From: Pseudomonadota bacterium
GTDB taxonomy: Bacteria; Pseudomonadota; Gammaproteobacteria; Burkholderiales; Burkholderiaceae_B
Direction of reading: 5' to 3'
DNA length: 64,000 nucleotides
Assembly: GCA_023440825.1 (NCBI GenBank)
Contig: JAEXRL010000023.1
Coordinates: 62,001-126,000 of the forward strand
Below the pieces are notes generated by a model. It was not told the DNA's origin. It was given only the letters and a program-made list of their open reading frames with translations, and did not search any database. Positions within the stretch are counted from its first letter, which is position 1. Every line of letters starts with the position of its first letter. Shown here piece by piece: positions 51,273-60,838 of this stretch. Position numbers and translations under genes: made by a program.

Positions 51273-51732
51273 ATGTTTGGGCGACATCAATCCATTGAGC
51301 ATGGACTAGGTTTGCCAAGCGCTCAGGACTGATTCGCAATGCGGAGTTTACTGAGCCAGCCGCAGGCAACACTTCGCTGTAGCGCTGTAAGGATACATCG
51401 CAATAGACGGTAAGGGCAGTAGCCAGGCCAAACGGACATACACCGCCCACAGGGTGCCCGGTTAGTGCCAATGTGTCTTCGGGTTTATGCATTTTAGCTT
51501 TAGTCCCTAAGGCCTGACGCAGCTTTTTATTATCTAGACGTGCATCGCCGGCCAAGACTACTAAAATATCTTTATCACCGCTGCGCAAGCAAAGCGTTTT
51601 GGCAATTTGGCCAGATTCTACTTGATGGACATGGGCGGCTAAGGTAACAGTAGCCGTGCTTTCTGTTGTTTCTATAATGTCGATATCAGGGGCGTGAGAC
51701 GCTAAAAATTCCTGAACGGATTGTAAACTCAT
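51271..51732 (-). CDS. YbaK/EbsC family aminoacyl-tRNA deacylase
   Basis: This 153-residue protein of the YbaK/ProX family hydrolyses mischarged aminoacyl-tRNA (Cys- or Ala-tRNA-Pro and relatives). The catalytic-region Lys is in GQIAKTLCLR, and the conserved GHPVGGVCPFG loop is near residues 92-102. It is cytoplasmic and acts in trans to tRNA synthetases. It stands alone, ending in the terminator of the AspT-type gene. Which tRNA it edits is not clear from sequence. Confidence 0.87.
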   Translation of the reverse strand: MSLQSVQEFLASHAPDIDIIETTESTATVTLAAHVHQVESGQIAKTLCLRSGDKDILVVLAGDARLDNKKLRQALGTKAKMHKPEDTLALTGHPVGGVCPFGLATALTVYCDVSLQRYSEVLPAAGSVNSALRISPERLANLVHAQWIDVAQT

Positions 51733-51952
51733 GGAGCAAGGGGCGCTGTAAAGCGGCTGAAAAATAAACGGGGTATGATTTATTGTAACGCCTTGCTTTA
51801 AAAGAGCCAGTTTTGCGCTTGCTTTAAAAATGCCGTGACATTTACTCCAGTAACAGAGCGATGCTGATACAGGAAGCTACATAGGGATACTTGTAACTTA
51901 GTAAAGCTCTTGTCATGATGTAGGCACAATGTATCTGATACAAGGAGGTTCT

Positions 51953-52327
51953 ATGCATCAATCGATGAAGGCTTTTTTAGCAGCCGCAGCTATTGCGTTT
52001 GGCCTATCTAGTCCGTATGCGCTGGCGCAAGGTGCTCAGGACAGTGGCGTACCGGCAACGACTCAGGCCATTCAGCCTGACGAAACCCAACTGAACCAGT
52101 ATGTGAATACGTACAAGCAGGTAGCACAGACCGCAGCCCAGTATCAGCCCCGTTTAGAAGCAGCCCAAGACGATGCTGCCCGTCAGGAAATTATCCAAGA
52201 GGCTGATCAGCGCTTAGTGGGCGTAGTCAAACAAAGTGGCATGTCGTTGGATGAATATAACGGCATTAGCCTAGCGATTCAGCAAGACCCAAGCTTGCGC
52301 CAACGTGTGGAAAGCATGCTTAAGTAA
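51953..52327 (+). CDS. Secreted DUF4168 domain protein
   Basis: This is a 124-residue exported protein. The signal peptide covers about residues 1-25 (MKAFLAAAAIAFGLSSPYAL then AQG). The mature part is helical and polar with the DUF4168 pattern: TYKQVAQTAAQYQPRLEAAQ, then a helix ending ADQRLVGVVKQSGMSLDEYN and a QDPSLRQRV tail. The ATG at 51953 has the perfect ribosome site AAGGAGG; an upstream in-frame start at 51929 is less likely. Function unknown; the family is periplasmic. Confidence 0.8.
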   Translation: MHQSMKAFLAAAAIAFGLSSPYALAQGAQDSGVPATTQAIQPDETQLNQYVNTYKQVAQTAAQYQPRLEAAQDDAARQEIIQEADQRLVGVVKQSGMSLDEYNGISLAIQQDPSLRQRVESMLK

Positions 52328-52384
52328 TGAATCGCTTAGATCCCCAGGCCCTCCTGGTGTTCCGTATGAAACACTGGGGGGGGA

Positions 52385-53470
52385 CTATTTGGGGGATGGC
52401 TGAATGAGGTGCGTCTGTATTTCCTTAGCCCATTGCTGCCATGGTAGTGTCTGCGTGGGAGCCCAAACCCTGTTCAGCACGGCACGTACAGTAGACCAGT
52501 CGTGCGCATTGGCGTTTGGCCAGCGGTAGGGGGATACGTAAGAGTAGCTATCGTCCAGATTACGCTCTGCAATCACAAAACGAAATGAATACACACCTGG
52601 ACCTAAGCCCATACGCAGGTCACTGACGATGAGTAAGTCGTCGATCAGGTCGTAACGTAGCCAGTCATTGGTGAACCAACGTAAACGCGCTAGCTCGGGC
52701 ATAGGGCCTAGTGCATGAAGCAGGTTGTGCTGGTGTGGCAGGCACAAAATTTCTGGATCGCTATGGGGCGCACGCCAATGGTCCAGTAAGCCAATTTGCA
52801 CTTCGCAGTCCTTACCGTCAGCGGTACGTGCTATAACCCGCCACAATAAAATATTCAGGGGTTGAGCGGCTGAAAATACGCGTTCTACATAAACCTCTTT
52901 AGAGGCCAAGGTGTGCAAAGCCTGTTTTTCGGCCCAAGTCTTGGCGCCCACTGAGCACAGTAGATAAAGGCTACTCAGACCTAAGCCCCAATAACACGCC
53001 TTGGTGCTAAGGCTTTGCTTACCAAAGCAAAGTCCGAGTAGTGTCGCGACGAATAAAGGTAAGGTATAAAGTGGATCAATAATAAAAATAGAGGACCAAC
53101 TGGCCGGCGTGCTGCTCAGGGGCCATAGTAGTTGCGTACCATACGAGGTAAAAGCATCCAGAAGGGGGTGGGTGACCAGAGTGAGCCATAGCGCCATGAA
53201 CAAACGCACACTGCTATAACGTGGGTCCGGGCGCCAGAGGCGCCAAAGCAGACTAAGCAGTAGCGCTAGGGCAGTGAGTACCAAGACAGAGTGGCTAAAG
53301 CCACGATGATAGGTCATGGCGCTGATCGGATCTGGATAGGAGATGAATACATCCAGATCGGGTAGCGTGGCCAGCACGGCACCTGCAATCAGTGCCTTAC
53401 GACCATGGTAGCGCCCTAGCGTCGCACCGCAAATGCTAGCTCCTAAGACGGCTTGTGTGACTGAGTCCAT
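52385..53470 (-). CDS. YdjM-like membrane-bound metal-dependent hydrolase
   Basis: This is a 361-residue inner-membrane protein of the YdjM/DUF457 family. The N-terminus MDSVTQAVLGASICGATLGR is characteristic, and His/Asp motifs are placed as in the family (TLPDLDVF, TYHRGFSHSVLVL, VTHPLLDAFTSYG). About five membrane helices lie in the first 190 residues, followed by a soluble C-terminal domain of about 160 residues. It is monocistronic. The family is poorly characterised; a phospholipase-C-like zinc site is likely. Confidence 0.82.
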   Translation of the reverse strand: MDSVTQAVLGASICGATLGRYHGRKALIAGAVLATLPDLDVFISYPDPISAMTYHRGFSHSVLVLTALALLLSLLWRLWRPDPRYSSVRLFMALWLTLVTHPLLDAFTSYGTQLLWPLSSTPASWSSIFIIDPLYTLPLFVATLLGLCFGKQSLSTKACYWGLGLSSLYLLCSVGAKTWAEKQALHTLASKEVYVERVFSAAQPLNILLWRVIARTADGKDCEVQIGLLDHWRAPHSDPEILCLPHQHNLLHALGPMPELARLRWFTNDWLRYDLIDDLLIVSDLRMGLGPGVYSFRFVIAERNLDDSYSYVSPYRWPNANAHDWSTVRAVLNRVWAPTQTLPWQQWAKEIQTHLIQPSPK

Positions 53471-53737
53471 AGCTTATGGTGATGTGTGGGTCTTTATGGC
53501 TGGTTACCGTGTTGGATGAGGTAAGTGTGGCCGTGATTTACCCAGGTGGGCATATCGTGAAGTGTGATCTAGGCGTAAAATAAGCACAATTGCTAGTCTC
53601 AAAGCCTGTGTTAGTAGGGATTTTTACTTATTTTTTGACCCTAGTCAAAAAGTGATACGTCATTTTTTTATATAGTTTGCCCTATTCCATGCTTTGGCCC
53701 ACCTATTTCAGGGTGGCTTATCTCTTGAGTAAGAACT

Positions 53738-54742
53738 ATGTCTACATATTTGATCGCGGCCTTATATAAATTCGTTGAGCTGCCCGATTTTGAGCAGTTG
53801 CGTGAACCCTTATATCAATTCTGCGAGCAGCACGGTGTGAAAGGCACTTTGCTGTTAGCACGTGAGGGCATTAACGGCACGATCTCGGGCCCTGAGTCGG
53901 GCATACGCGCCGTACTGGCATATTTGCGGCAGGAGCCTCGTTTGGCCGATTTGATTCACAAAGAGTCCTATGCAACAAAAACGCCGTTTTACCGACTAAA
54001 AGTAAAGCTGAAAAAAGAAATCGTAACTATGGGGGTGCCTGAGCTGGCAACCGCCGAAATGGTGGGTGAGTACGTAGCGCCTGCGGAGTGGAATGCCTTA
54101 ATCAGCGATCCGAATGTGGTACTCGTGGATACGCGTAATGATTACGAAGTGGGTATAGGTACTTTTCGTGGGGCGCTGAACCCGCACACAAGTAGCTTTT
54201 CCGAGTTTCCTGCCTGGGTTGCCGAGCAACGTAAAGAAGGGGGCGTGTTGCAGGATAATCCTCCGGTGGCCATGTTCTGTACTGGCGGGATACGCTGCGA
54301 GAAGTCCACCGCTTATATGCGCTCTCAGGGCTTTGACAAGGTCTATCATTTGCAAGGCGGTATTCTTAAATACCTTGAAGAGGTAGAGCTTGAGGACAGC
54401 CTTTGGGAAGGTGACTGTTTTGTGTTCGACGAGCGCGTCTCCGTACGTCACGGCTTGGAGCGCGGTGATTATGACTTTTGTCGCGCTTGTCGTATGCCTA
54501 TCGGTCAGGTGGAAATGGCCACAGAGCAATACGAAGCTGGGGTCAGTTGCCCTTATTGCTATGGCACCCACACACAAGAGCAAATGCAACGTTTTCGCGA
54601 TCGTCAGCAGCAGGTTGAGCTAGCGCAGCAACGTCAGCAAGCGCATATAGGGGCTGATATGGAACAGCGCCGCCTTGATTACAAGCGTGAAAAACAAAAG
54701 CGTATAGAGGCCGCCGCGCAAAAGGCGGCTGCTAAGTCTTAG
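53738..54742 (+). CDS. trhO: tRNA uridine(34) hydroxylase, rhodanese family
   Basis: This 334-residue protein of the TrhO (YceA) family introduces the oxygen of 5-hydroxyuridine at tRNA wobble position 34. The N-terminal ferredoxin-like domain has GTLLLAREGINGTISG. The rhodanese domain carries the active Cys at residue 181 in FCTGGIRCEKS. The C-terminal zinc-ribbon-like pair is CRAC / CPYC (near 249-274). A basic, Gln-rich tail follows. It is a stand-alone gene after a 267-base spacer. Confidence 0.92.
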   Translation: MSTYLIAALYKFVELPDFEQLREPLYQFCEQHGVKGTLLLAREGINGTISGPESGIRAVLAYLRQEPRLADLIHKESYATKTPFYRLKVKLKKEIVTMGVPELATAEMVGEYVAPAEWNALISDPNVVLVDTRNDYEVGIGTFRGALNPHTSSFSEFPAWVAEQRKEGGVLQDNPPVAMFCTGGIRCEKSTAYMRSQGFDKVYHLQGGILKYLEEVELEDSLWEGDCFVFDERVSVRHGLERGDYDFCRACRMPIGQVEMATEQYEAGVSCPYCYGTHTQEQMQRFRDRQQQVELAQQRQQAHIGADMEQRRLDYKREKQKRIEAAAQKAAAKS

Positions 54743-54809
54743 CCTACAGTGGCCTTGGCCTGCTAGCTATGGTACACATGGTGCTTATTGAACTGTGTGT
54801 ATTTTTGGC

Positions 54810-55484
54810 ATGTCTTTACCTGTTTTATATTCCTTCCGTCGTTGCCCTTACGCGATGCGTGCGCGTCTTGCCTTAACATTAAGCGGCATATCGTGTGAGC
54901 TACGAGAGGTTGTCCTGCGTAGTAAGCCTGCCGAGTTACTGCAGGCCTCGCCCAAGGGTACAGTGCCCGTGTTGATCACCGTGTCAGGTCAGGTCATAGA
55001 GCAAAGTCTGGATATCATGCTGTGGGCCCTAGAGCAGAACGATCCGCAGGCATACTGGCCAGAGTCCGCGGCGTTACGAACTCAAGCACTGGAGCTCATC
55101 CATCGTAATGATGGAGAGTTTAAAATGTGCCTGGATCGCTACAAATATCCGGATCGCAACCAGCATCAAGCGGATTTCGAGCAGTCCGACCAGTACGCAC
55201 TGAAATATCGCCAGCAGGGTGCAGGCATACTTGCCGACATGGATCAGCGTATTCGTGACCGGGGAGGGTATCTATTAGGGCCAGAAGCCACATTGGCCGA
55301 TATTGCCCTGATGCCGTTTGTGCGTCAGTTTGCGCATACCGACAAGCTTTGGTTTGCTGAGCAGCCTTGGCCAGATTTACAACACTGGCTGGCTGAATGG
55401 CTGGAGTCCGAGCTGATGCTCAGTATTATGAATAAATATGCCCCCTGGGAGCAGGGGGCAGAGCCTGTGCTGTTTGGAGCCTAG
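54810..55484 (+). CDS. Glutathione S-transferase family protein
   Basis: This is a 224-residue GST-fold protein. The N-terminal thioredoxin-like domain opens LPVLYSFRRCPYAMRARLAL with a single CPYA motif, then PKGTVPVL (the cis-Pro loop binding glutathione) and the E-QS motif in IEQSLDIMLWAL. The C-terminal domain is all-helical. I use the ATG at 54810; a GTG five codons upstream is open. It ends 3 bases from the stop of convergent fabI. The CPYA motif suggests a glutaredoxin-2-like or Omega-like subgroup; substrate unknown. Confidence 0.83.
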   Translation: MSLPVLYSFRRCPYAMRARLALTLSGISCELREVVLRSKPAELLQASPKGTVPVLITVSGQVIEQSLDIMLWALEQNDPQAYWPESAALRTQALELIHRNDGEFKMCLDRYKYPDRNQHQADFEQSDQYALKYRQQGAGILADMDQRIRDRGGYLLGPEATLADIALMPFVRQFAHTDKLWFAEQPWPDLQHWLAEWLESELMLSIMNKYAPWEQGAEPVLFGA

Positions 55485-55487
55485 CTA

Positions 55488-56273
55488 CTATTCGGACATA
55501 CCCGGGACAATACAGTTAAAACCAGCATCCACGTGAGTAATCTCACCTGTTACCCCAGCGGCTAGCTCGGACATCAGGAAGGCAGCAACGTTACCCACGT
55601 CTTCGATGGTGACGTTGCGACGCAATGGAGAGTGGGTTTCCACGTATTTCAGAATGGTGCTGAAATCTTTAATACCACTGGCTGCTAGTGTTTTGATTGG
55701 GCCTGCAGAAATGCCGTTGGCGCGAATGCCATGCTGTCCTAGTGCAACCGCCATATAGCGAATAGACGCCTCCAGAGAGGCTTTGGCCAGTCCCATGGTG
55801 TTGTAATGGGGAATGGCTTTTTCCGCACCCAGATACGTGAGTGTCAGGACCGAGCTGGCTCGTCCTTTCAGCAAGGGCAGGGCTGCTTTGGCCAGAGCAG
55901 GAAAGCTGTAGGCAGAAATATCGTGCGCGATTTGAAACGCTTCGCGCGACAGTCCATCAAGAAAGTCTCCCGCAATGGCTTCGCGTGGCGCAAAACCAAT
56001 GGAGTGTACTAAGCCATCCAGACCGTCCCAGTGCTGGCTCAGTTCAGCAATGGCGCCGTCGATTTGGGCGTCCTCAGAGACATCGCAGGGAATAACGATA
56101 TCGCTGCCTAGTTCAGCCGCATAGGACTGGACACGCTCTTTAAAGCGATCGCCTACGTAGGTCAGTGCAATCTCAGCGCCTTGCTCACGACAGGCGTTCG
56201 CAATGCCATAGGCAATAGAGCGGTTCGAAATCACGCCTGTAATCAGAATCCGTTTTCCTTGCAGGAAGCCCAT
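55488..56273 (-). CDS. fabI: Enoyl-[acyl-carrier-protein] reductase (NADH)
   Basis: This 261-residue short-chain dehydrogenase-like enzyme catalyses the last reduction of each fatty-acid elongation cycle and is the triclosan target. Typical FabI features are GKRILITGVISNRSIAYGIA at residues 6-25, HSIGFAPREAIAGDFLD, and the active site Tyr-Lys pair (YLGAEKAIPHYNTMGLAKAS). RBS is weak. It lies 33 bases behind mltD on the same strand, in a block that is common in this family of bacteria. Confidence 0.95.
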   Translation of the reverse strand: MGFLQGKRILITGVISNRSIAYGIANACREQGAEIALTYVGDRFKERVQSYAAELGSDIVIPCDVSEDAQIDGAIAELSQHWDGLDGLVHSIGFAPREAIAGDFLDGLSREAFQIAHDISAYSFPALAKAALPLLKGRASSVLTLTYLGAEKAIPHYNTMGLAKASLEASIRYMAVALGQHGIRANGISAGPIKTLAASGIKDFSTILKYVETHSPLRRNVTIEDVGNVAAFLMSELAAGVTGEITHVDAGFNCIVPGMSE

Positions 56274-56306
56274 GTTGTGTAATCCTTCTAGATAAATGAG
56301 TGGGAT

Positions 56307-57662
56307 TTAACCACGTATATTGCTACCAGGCACACGTAAGCGCGAGCCCAGAGATAAATTATTACTGCGCAAATTGTTCAGCTTACGTAGCTCGGTTACA
56401 GACGTATCATAGCGTTTGGCTATGGCATACAGAGTGTCGCCACGTTTGACCGTGTGTGTGCGTACGGCGGTACGCCGTGATGGGCTAGCGCTTGGCTGCT
56501 TGCTGACGGCACTATTTAATGAGGCTAGCTGTATACTGCCTTCGCCCAGAGACGTGCTGGGAACTAGTAAAGCTTGCTGTTGAGCCTTGCTCTGGCGTGC
56601 GCTCAGGCCATTAATAGCGCGCAATTGTGCCACTGTAATGCCGTGACGCTGCGCAATGGTTAAGTAGGTTTCGCCCGCCTTGGGTTGGTATGTTTTCCAG
56701 TTGCTTAGATTACCTTTATAGGCATCTAAATTGGCCTGAAAAATAGCCACTTTTTCGGTAGGAATATTCAGTTTTGCGCTGTGTGCTGGAATGGTCGGGC
56801 GATTAAATGAAGCATTCAGTGCTTTGAATTCGTCCACGCTGATTTCTGCTAGTTCAGCGGCGACCGAGATGTCGATGTCCTGATCTTTACGTATAGTAGT
56901 GAAATAAGGGGTGTTACTCACCACAGGTAGCTTTACCCCGTACTTGTCTGGATTACTAACAATGTTTTTGAATGCTTGCAGTTTGGGGACGTAGTTGCGA
57001 GTTTCGTCGGGCATGCGTAATGCCAAGTAATCTATGTCTAGCTCTTCGCGCTCATTTTTTTCCATGGCGCGCCGCACCGAGCCTTCTCCCCAGTTATACG
57101 AGGCTAGTGCCAGATACCAGTCGCCCTGAAAATCATATAAATAGGCCAAGTAGTTTAGAGCTGCGTCGGTGGAGGCAACGGGATCACGCCGTTGATCGGC
57201 CCAGAAGTCTTGTTTAAGTTTGAAGTATGTACCTGTGCTGGGGATGAACTGCCAAAGCCCAGAGGCGTGGGAACGGGAATAGGCTTCCGGGTTATAGGCG
57301 CTTTCTACGAAGGGTAGCAAAGCCAGCTCGGTGGGAAGGTTGCGCTGTTCAATCTCATCGACGATGTGATACAGATAGCGTGAGGCGCGCTGGCTCATCC
57401 GGTAAACGGCTTCCGGATGCGACGCATAATAGTTTGTCCAGTACTCAACTAGGTCTGTGCGCAGATTTGGAATTGCAAAGCCGCGTCGTATACGATCCCA
57501 GACATCGCTAGGCGGATGGGTGAGATCCAGTGTGCGGGAGGTGTCTGCCGCAATATTGGTCGTGGTTTTCGCCGCTTTTTCGGGTGGGACTTTAGGCGTT
57601 TGTGTCGCACAGCCTGCTAGAATGAAGGCGCACAGCAGTGCTAGTAGTCGTAGAAGGTTCAT
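56307..57662 (-). CDS. mltD: Membrane-bound lytic murein transglycosylase D
   Basis: This 451-residue lipoprotein cleaves peptidoglycan glycan strands. The lipobox LAGC sets Cys18 as the lipid anchor. The SLT domain runs about residues 95-230 with the catalytic Glu at 120 in LPFVESAYNPEA, and SGLWQFIPSTG and ALASYNWGEG follow. Two LysM domains bind glycan near the C-terminus (YQPKAGETYLTIAQRHGITV and HTVKRGDTLYAIAKRYDTSV). It starts 6 bases after gloB, so the two are co-transcribed. Confidence 0.93.
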   Translation of the reverse strand: MNLLRLLALLCAFILAGCATQTPKVPPEKAAKTTTNIAADTSRTLDLTHPPSDVWDRIRRGFAIPNLRTDLVEYWTNYYASHPEAVYRMSQRASRYLYHIVDEIEQRNLPTELALLPFVESAYNPEAYSRSHASGLWQFIPSTGTYFKLKQDFWADQRRDPVASTDAALNYLAYLYDFQGDWYLALASYNWGEGSVRRAMEKNEREELDIDYLALRMPDETRNYVPKLQAFKNIVSNPDKYGVKLPVVSNTPYFTTIRKDQDIDISVAAELAEISVDEFKALNASFNRPTIPAHSAKLNIPTEKVAIFQANLDAYKGNLSNWKTYQPKAGETYLTIAQRHGITVAQLRAINGLSARQSKAQQQALLVPSTSLGEGSIQLASLNSAVSKQPSASPSRRTAVRTHTVKRGDTLYAIAKRYDTSVTELRKLNNLRSNNLSLGSRLRVPGSNIRG

Positions 57663-57668
57663 TGCGGG

Positions 57669-58484
57669 TCAATAGTTGTTTTTCCATTCACGCAGGCTGG
57701 CAAAGACGTCTACGGGGGTATGCAGGGTATGCCCTGCGTAGTGTTCTGCAGCGTACATGGTGTTTGCCTGTCGGGTTCTCAGAAACGGGTTGGTGGCCAA
57801 TTCAGTGTCTAGGGTAGAAGGCACGGTAGCCAAATTTTGTTCGCGTAGCTTACAGGTATCTTGCCAGCGCTGCTGTAATTGTACGTTATTCGCCTCAACT
57901 TCCAAGGCCCAACGTAAATTAGACAGGGTGTATTCGTGCGCACAGCAAATTAAGGTTTCGACGGGTAACGCTGCCAGCTTGTCGAGTGAATTCAGCATTT
58001 GTTCTGGTGTCCCCTCGAATAAACGGCCGCAGCCGCCCGCAAATAGAGTGTCGCCACAAAAGACAAAAGGAAGCTGTGCTGCATTTTGGCCATAATAGGC
58101 AACGTGACCAGCCGTATGCCCAGGGATATCGAGCACCTGTAGGGTAAGGTCCATGTAGGGAATGCTGATCATGTCGTCTTGCTGTACGCGTACATCGCAG
58201 ACGGGCAGTTGTTCTTTGGCAGGTCCCCATACTGGAGCAGGGTGATGAGTCAGTATTTCTTTCACGCCGCCCACGTGATCACCGTGGTGGTGGGTCAGTA
58301 ATATCGCAGCCAGCTTAAGTGTATGTTCTGCTAGCCAGTCTAGCACTGGTTGCGCCTCGCCCGGATCGACAATTAGCACGTAATCGCCGCGTCTAAATGC
58401 CCAGATATAGTTATCATTCAAGGCGGGAATAGGAATAGGGTAATCAGCAGGTGCAGCAGGGATAGAGCGTGTGTTTTTCATCAT
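57669..58484 (-). CDS. gloB: Hydroxyacylglutathione hydrolase (glyoxalase II)
   Basis: This 271-residue metallo-beta-lactamase-fold enzyme hydrolyses S-lactoylglutathione to lactate and glutathione. The binuclear metal motif THHHGDHVGG is at residues 64-73. Further ligands are in PGHTAGHVAYY and FCGDTLFAGGCGRLFEG, and the C-terminal glutathione-binding region contains CCAHEYTLSNLRWA. It heads the gloB-mltD-fabI group and diverges from the methyltransferase gene over a short gap. Confidence 0.93.
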   Translation of the reverse strand: MMKNTRSIPAAPADYPIPIPALNDNYIWAFRRGDYVLIVDPGEAQPVLDWLAEHTLKLAAILLTHHHGDHVGGVKEILTHHPAPVWGPAKEQLPVCDVRVQQDDMISIPYMDLTLQVLDIPGHTAGHVAYYGQNAAQLPFVFCGDTLFAGGCGRLFEGTPEQMLNSLDKLAALPVETLICCAHEYTLSNLRWALEVEANNVQLQQRWQDTCKLREQNLATVPSTLDTELATNPFLRTRQANTMYAAEHYAGHTLHTPVDVFASLREWKNNY

Positions 58485-58515
58485 GTACGAAAGGTGTCTG
58501 TAGGTGGATCAGGCT

Positions 58516-59256
58516 ATGAATAATGATTTCGAACAGTGGTTGAGTTCTGTAGCGGGTCAGTATGCAAAGGCCTGGCAACAGCAGCAGTTAGACCGCATAT
58601 TGACGACCGTTTTTGGGTATCATGCCATACAAATGGGTCTGCCGCAGTGGCCCCTTTTGCAGGCCAGTCGTATTTCTAGTCAATGGTGTATCGCCTCGGA
58701 AGGGGAATACCTTGCTGACAGAAAAGGGCTGGTGATCGCGGACGCCGCGCAGTTGCCCTTCGACAGTCAGAGTATAGACCTATTAGTGCTGCCGCATGTG
58801 CTCGAATGGGCGGATGACCCTCACCAAGTTCTGCGTGAGGCCGAGCGCGTCTTAATGCCTGAGGGGCATATTGTGCTGACAGGCTTTAACCCTTGGAGCC
58901 TTTGGGGGCTTCGTGAACGCCTGCCCGGTATGGAGCCACATTTGCCCGTATCGTCCTTCGATTTTTTGTCTGTGCCGCGCTTGCGAGATTGGTTACAACT
59001 TTTGTCGTTCGATATTCAAGAGACTTGTTATGGTTGCTATGCGCCGTTATGTATGGACCAAGTATGGTTGCAGCGCTGGCAAAGTTTGGACACGTGGGGG
59101 CAGCGCTGGTGGCCCATAGCGGGTGCTGTCTATGTGGTGTCCGCGGTAAAGCGAGTACAGTCAGTCTGTATGGTTGGCCCTAGTTGGAAAGGAAAAAGAC
59201 GACGCCGCATGCGGCGTCCCGTAGTGGTAGCCGGGGGTGCCCGGCTTAAGGAGTAA
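58516..59256 (+). CDS. Class I SAM-dependent methyltransferase
   Basis: This is a 246-residue protein of the methyltransferase_11 type found between gloB and rnhA in many betaproteobacteria. The SAM-site region after strand 4 is clear (ADAAQLPFDSQSIDLLVLPH, then VLREAERVLMPEGHIVLTGF), but the glycine-rich motif I is degenerate, as is common in this subgroup. I use the ATG at 58516; a GTG at 58504 adds four residues. The C-terminal end is basic (GKRRRRMRRP). Its substrate is unknown. rnhA starts 5 bases after its stop. Confidence 0.8.
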   Translation: MNNDFEQWLSSVAGQYAKAWQQQQLDRILTTVFGYHAIQMGLPQWPLLQASRISSQWCIASEGEYLADRKGLVIADAAQLPFDSQSIDLLVLPHVLEWADDPHQVLREAERVLMPEGHIVLTGFNPWSLWGLRERLPGMEPHLPVSSFDFLSVPRLRDWLQLLSFDIQETCYGCYAPLCMDQVWLQRWQSLDTWGQRWWPIAGAVYVVSAVKRVQSVCMVGPSWKGKRRRRMRRPVVVAGGARLKE

Positions 59257-59261
59257 AGCGC

Positions 59262-59711
59262 ATGAGCGTGGTTGAAATCTGGACTGATGGGGCGTGCAAG
59301 GGGAATCCGGGCATGGGCGGCTGGGGAGCCTTGCTCAAGCATGGGCAACATGAAAAAACCATTTGCGGTGGTGAGCCCAACACCACCAATAATCGTATGG
59401 AGCTCATGGGAGTTATTCAGGCACTACGTTTGTTAAAACGGCCGTGTCAGGTTGTGGTACATACCGACTCCCAATATGTACAAAAGGGCATGAGTGAGTG
59501 GTTACGTGGTTGGAAGGCGCGTGGCTGGCGTACAGCGGATAAAAAACCAGTAAAAAACGCTGATCTCTGGCAAGAACTCGAGGCTCTGGCGGCCCAGCAC
59601 GAATTAACCTGGTTATGGGTACGTGGACATGCAGGCGATGCGGGTAATGAGCGTGCTGATGAGCTTGCTAATCAAGGAGTGGAAATCGCGCGACAGCAAC
59701 AAGCGCTGTAA
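59262..59711 (+). CDS. rnhA: Ribonuclease HI
   Basis: This 149-residue enzyme degrades the RNA strand of RNA-DNA hybrids. The catalytic acidic residues are Asp9 in IWTDGACKGNPG, Glu in TNNRMELMG, Asp in VHTDSQYV and the late Asp in NERADELANQG. The basic handle region GWKARGWRTADKKPVKNAD is present, so this is the canonical HI type. In relatives it is normally followed directly by dnaQ; here an RND efflux pair lies between them. Confidence 0.95.
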   Translation: MSVVEIWTDGACKGNPGMGGWGALLKHGQHEKTICGGEPNTTNNRMELMGVIQALRLLKRPCQVVVHTDSQYVQKGMSEWLRGWKARGWRTADKKPVKNADLWQELEALAAQHELTWLWVRGHAGDAGNERADELANQGVEIARQQQAL

Positions 59712-59770
59712 TATACGGTAGTACTCGTCAATTTATAGTTAACAAATACTTCTCCGGCCCTCACTCTACT

Positions 59771-60829
59771 ATGCTGAATTTATGCTCACCCACCACACGC
59801 GGCGCCAGATTGATGGCTGTATTAGTGCTTGTATTTAGTAGCCAGTTGCTAGTAAAGGCCCAGGCAGCCACTGTGCGGGTTACGGTGGTTCCTATTGAAA
59901 GTCAACGCTTAGGGCACGATGTGCAGGCGGTGGGCACACTTACAGCGCGCGATTCGGTCATTTTACGAGCCGAAGTGGCGGGGCGTATCACTGGCTTGGG
60001 GTTTGTTGAGGGGCAAGCTGTCAAGCAGGGTCAGTTATTGGTGCAGTTGGACGACAGTATGGCCAAGGCGCAATTGCAACAGGCGCGCGCCAATTTGCAG
60101 TTAGCGGCCAGTCAGCACAAGCGCGCGCAACAATTATCTAAGCAGGGCTTTATTAGTGCTCAGGCTCAAGACGAGTCGGGGAGCCGCTATGCAGTGCAGC
60201 AAGCAGAGCTGGCTCTTGCTCAAGTGCAACTGGATAAAACAGCGATTCGTGCCCCGTTTGATGGTATCGCGGGTTTGAAAACGATTTCTGTGGGCGATTA
60301 CGTGAGTCCGGGTAGCGAGTTGCTGAATGTTGAAGCCGTGAATAGTTTAAGCGTAGACTTCAGCATACCCGAGCAAAACATAGCAGGCCTAGAGCTGGGT
60401 ATGCCTGTTAGCCTACGCTTTGATGCATTTCCAGGCCAGGTTCGTACCGGGCAGCTTACGGCCATCAGTCCAGCGGTTGATGCGGCAGCACGTACTATAC
60501 GCTTACGGGCTTTGGTGGATAACCAAGATGGTACATTGCGTCCGGGCCTGTTTGCCCGCGTCACATTACAGCTAGGTGCTGAGCAGGCCCTGATGGTACC
60601 TGAAACCGCTCTAGCGCCCGCCTCACAACAGCAATTTATTTACATCGTAGACGATGGCAAAGTCAGTCGGCGTGAAGTCACCATTGGAGTGAGGCGTGAC
60701 GCCTGGGTGCAGGTGCGGGGGGATAATTTACGTGCTGGTGATGCCGTCGTTGTGTCTGGCTTACAAAAAATTAGTGATGGTAGTCCCGTTGATGTCCAAC
60801 AAGTGCTGGACACACAGCAAGAACCTTAA
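59771..60829 (+). CDS. RND efflux periplasmic adaptor subunit (membrane fusion protein)
   Basis: This is a 352-residue HlyD/MexE-like adaptor. A signal peptide spans about residues 1-32 (LMAVLVLVFSSQLLVKAQA). The barrel-sandwich start is RAEVAGRITGLGFVEGQAVK. A helical hairpin of about 70 residues follows, then LDKTAIRAPFDGIAGLKTISVG-type lipoyl return and the beta-barrel GTLRPGLFARVTLQL. It links the inner-membrane pump encoded 9 bases downstream to an outer-membrane channel not present in the window. An internal ATG at 59813 is an alternative start. Confidence 0.88.
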   Translation: MLNLCSPTTRGARLMAVLVLVFSSQLLVKAQAATVRVTVVPIESQRLGHDVQAVGTLTARDSVILRAEVAGRITGLGFVEGQAVKQGQLLVQLDDSMAKAQLQQARANLQLAASQHKRAQQLSKQGFISAQAQDESGSRYAVQQAELALAQVQLDKTAIRAPFDGIAGLKTISVGDYVSPGSELLNVEAVNSLSVDFSIPEQNIAGLELGMPVSLRFDAFPGQVRTGQLTAISPAVDAAARTIRLRALVDNQDGTLRPGLFARVTLQLGAEQALMVPETALAPASQQQFIYIVDDGKVSRREVTIGVRRDAWVQVRGDNLRAGDAVVVSGLQKISDGSPVDVQQVLDTQQEP

Positions 60830-60838
60830 GGCTGTCTC

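Noticed and set aside
54098..54589. Minus-strand open frame of 163 codons
   Set aside because: Antisense to trhO, which has complete catalytic motifs.
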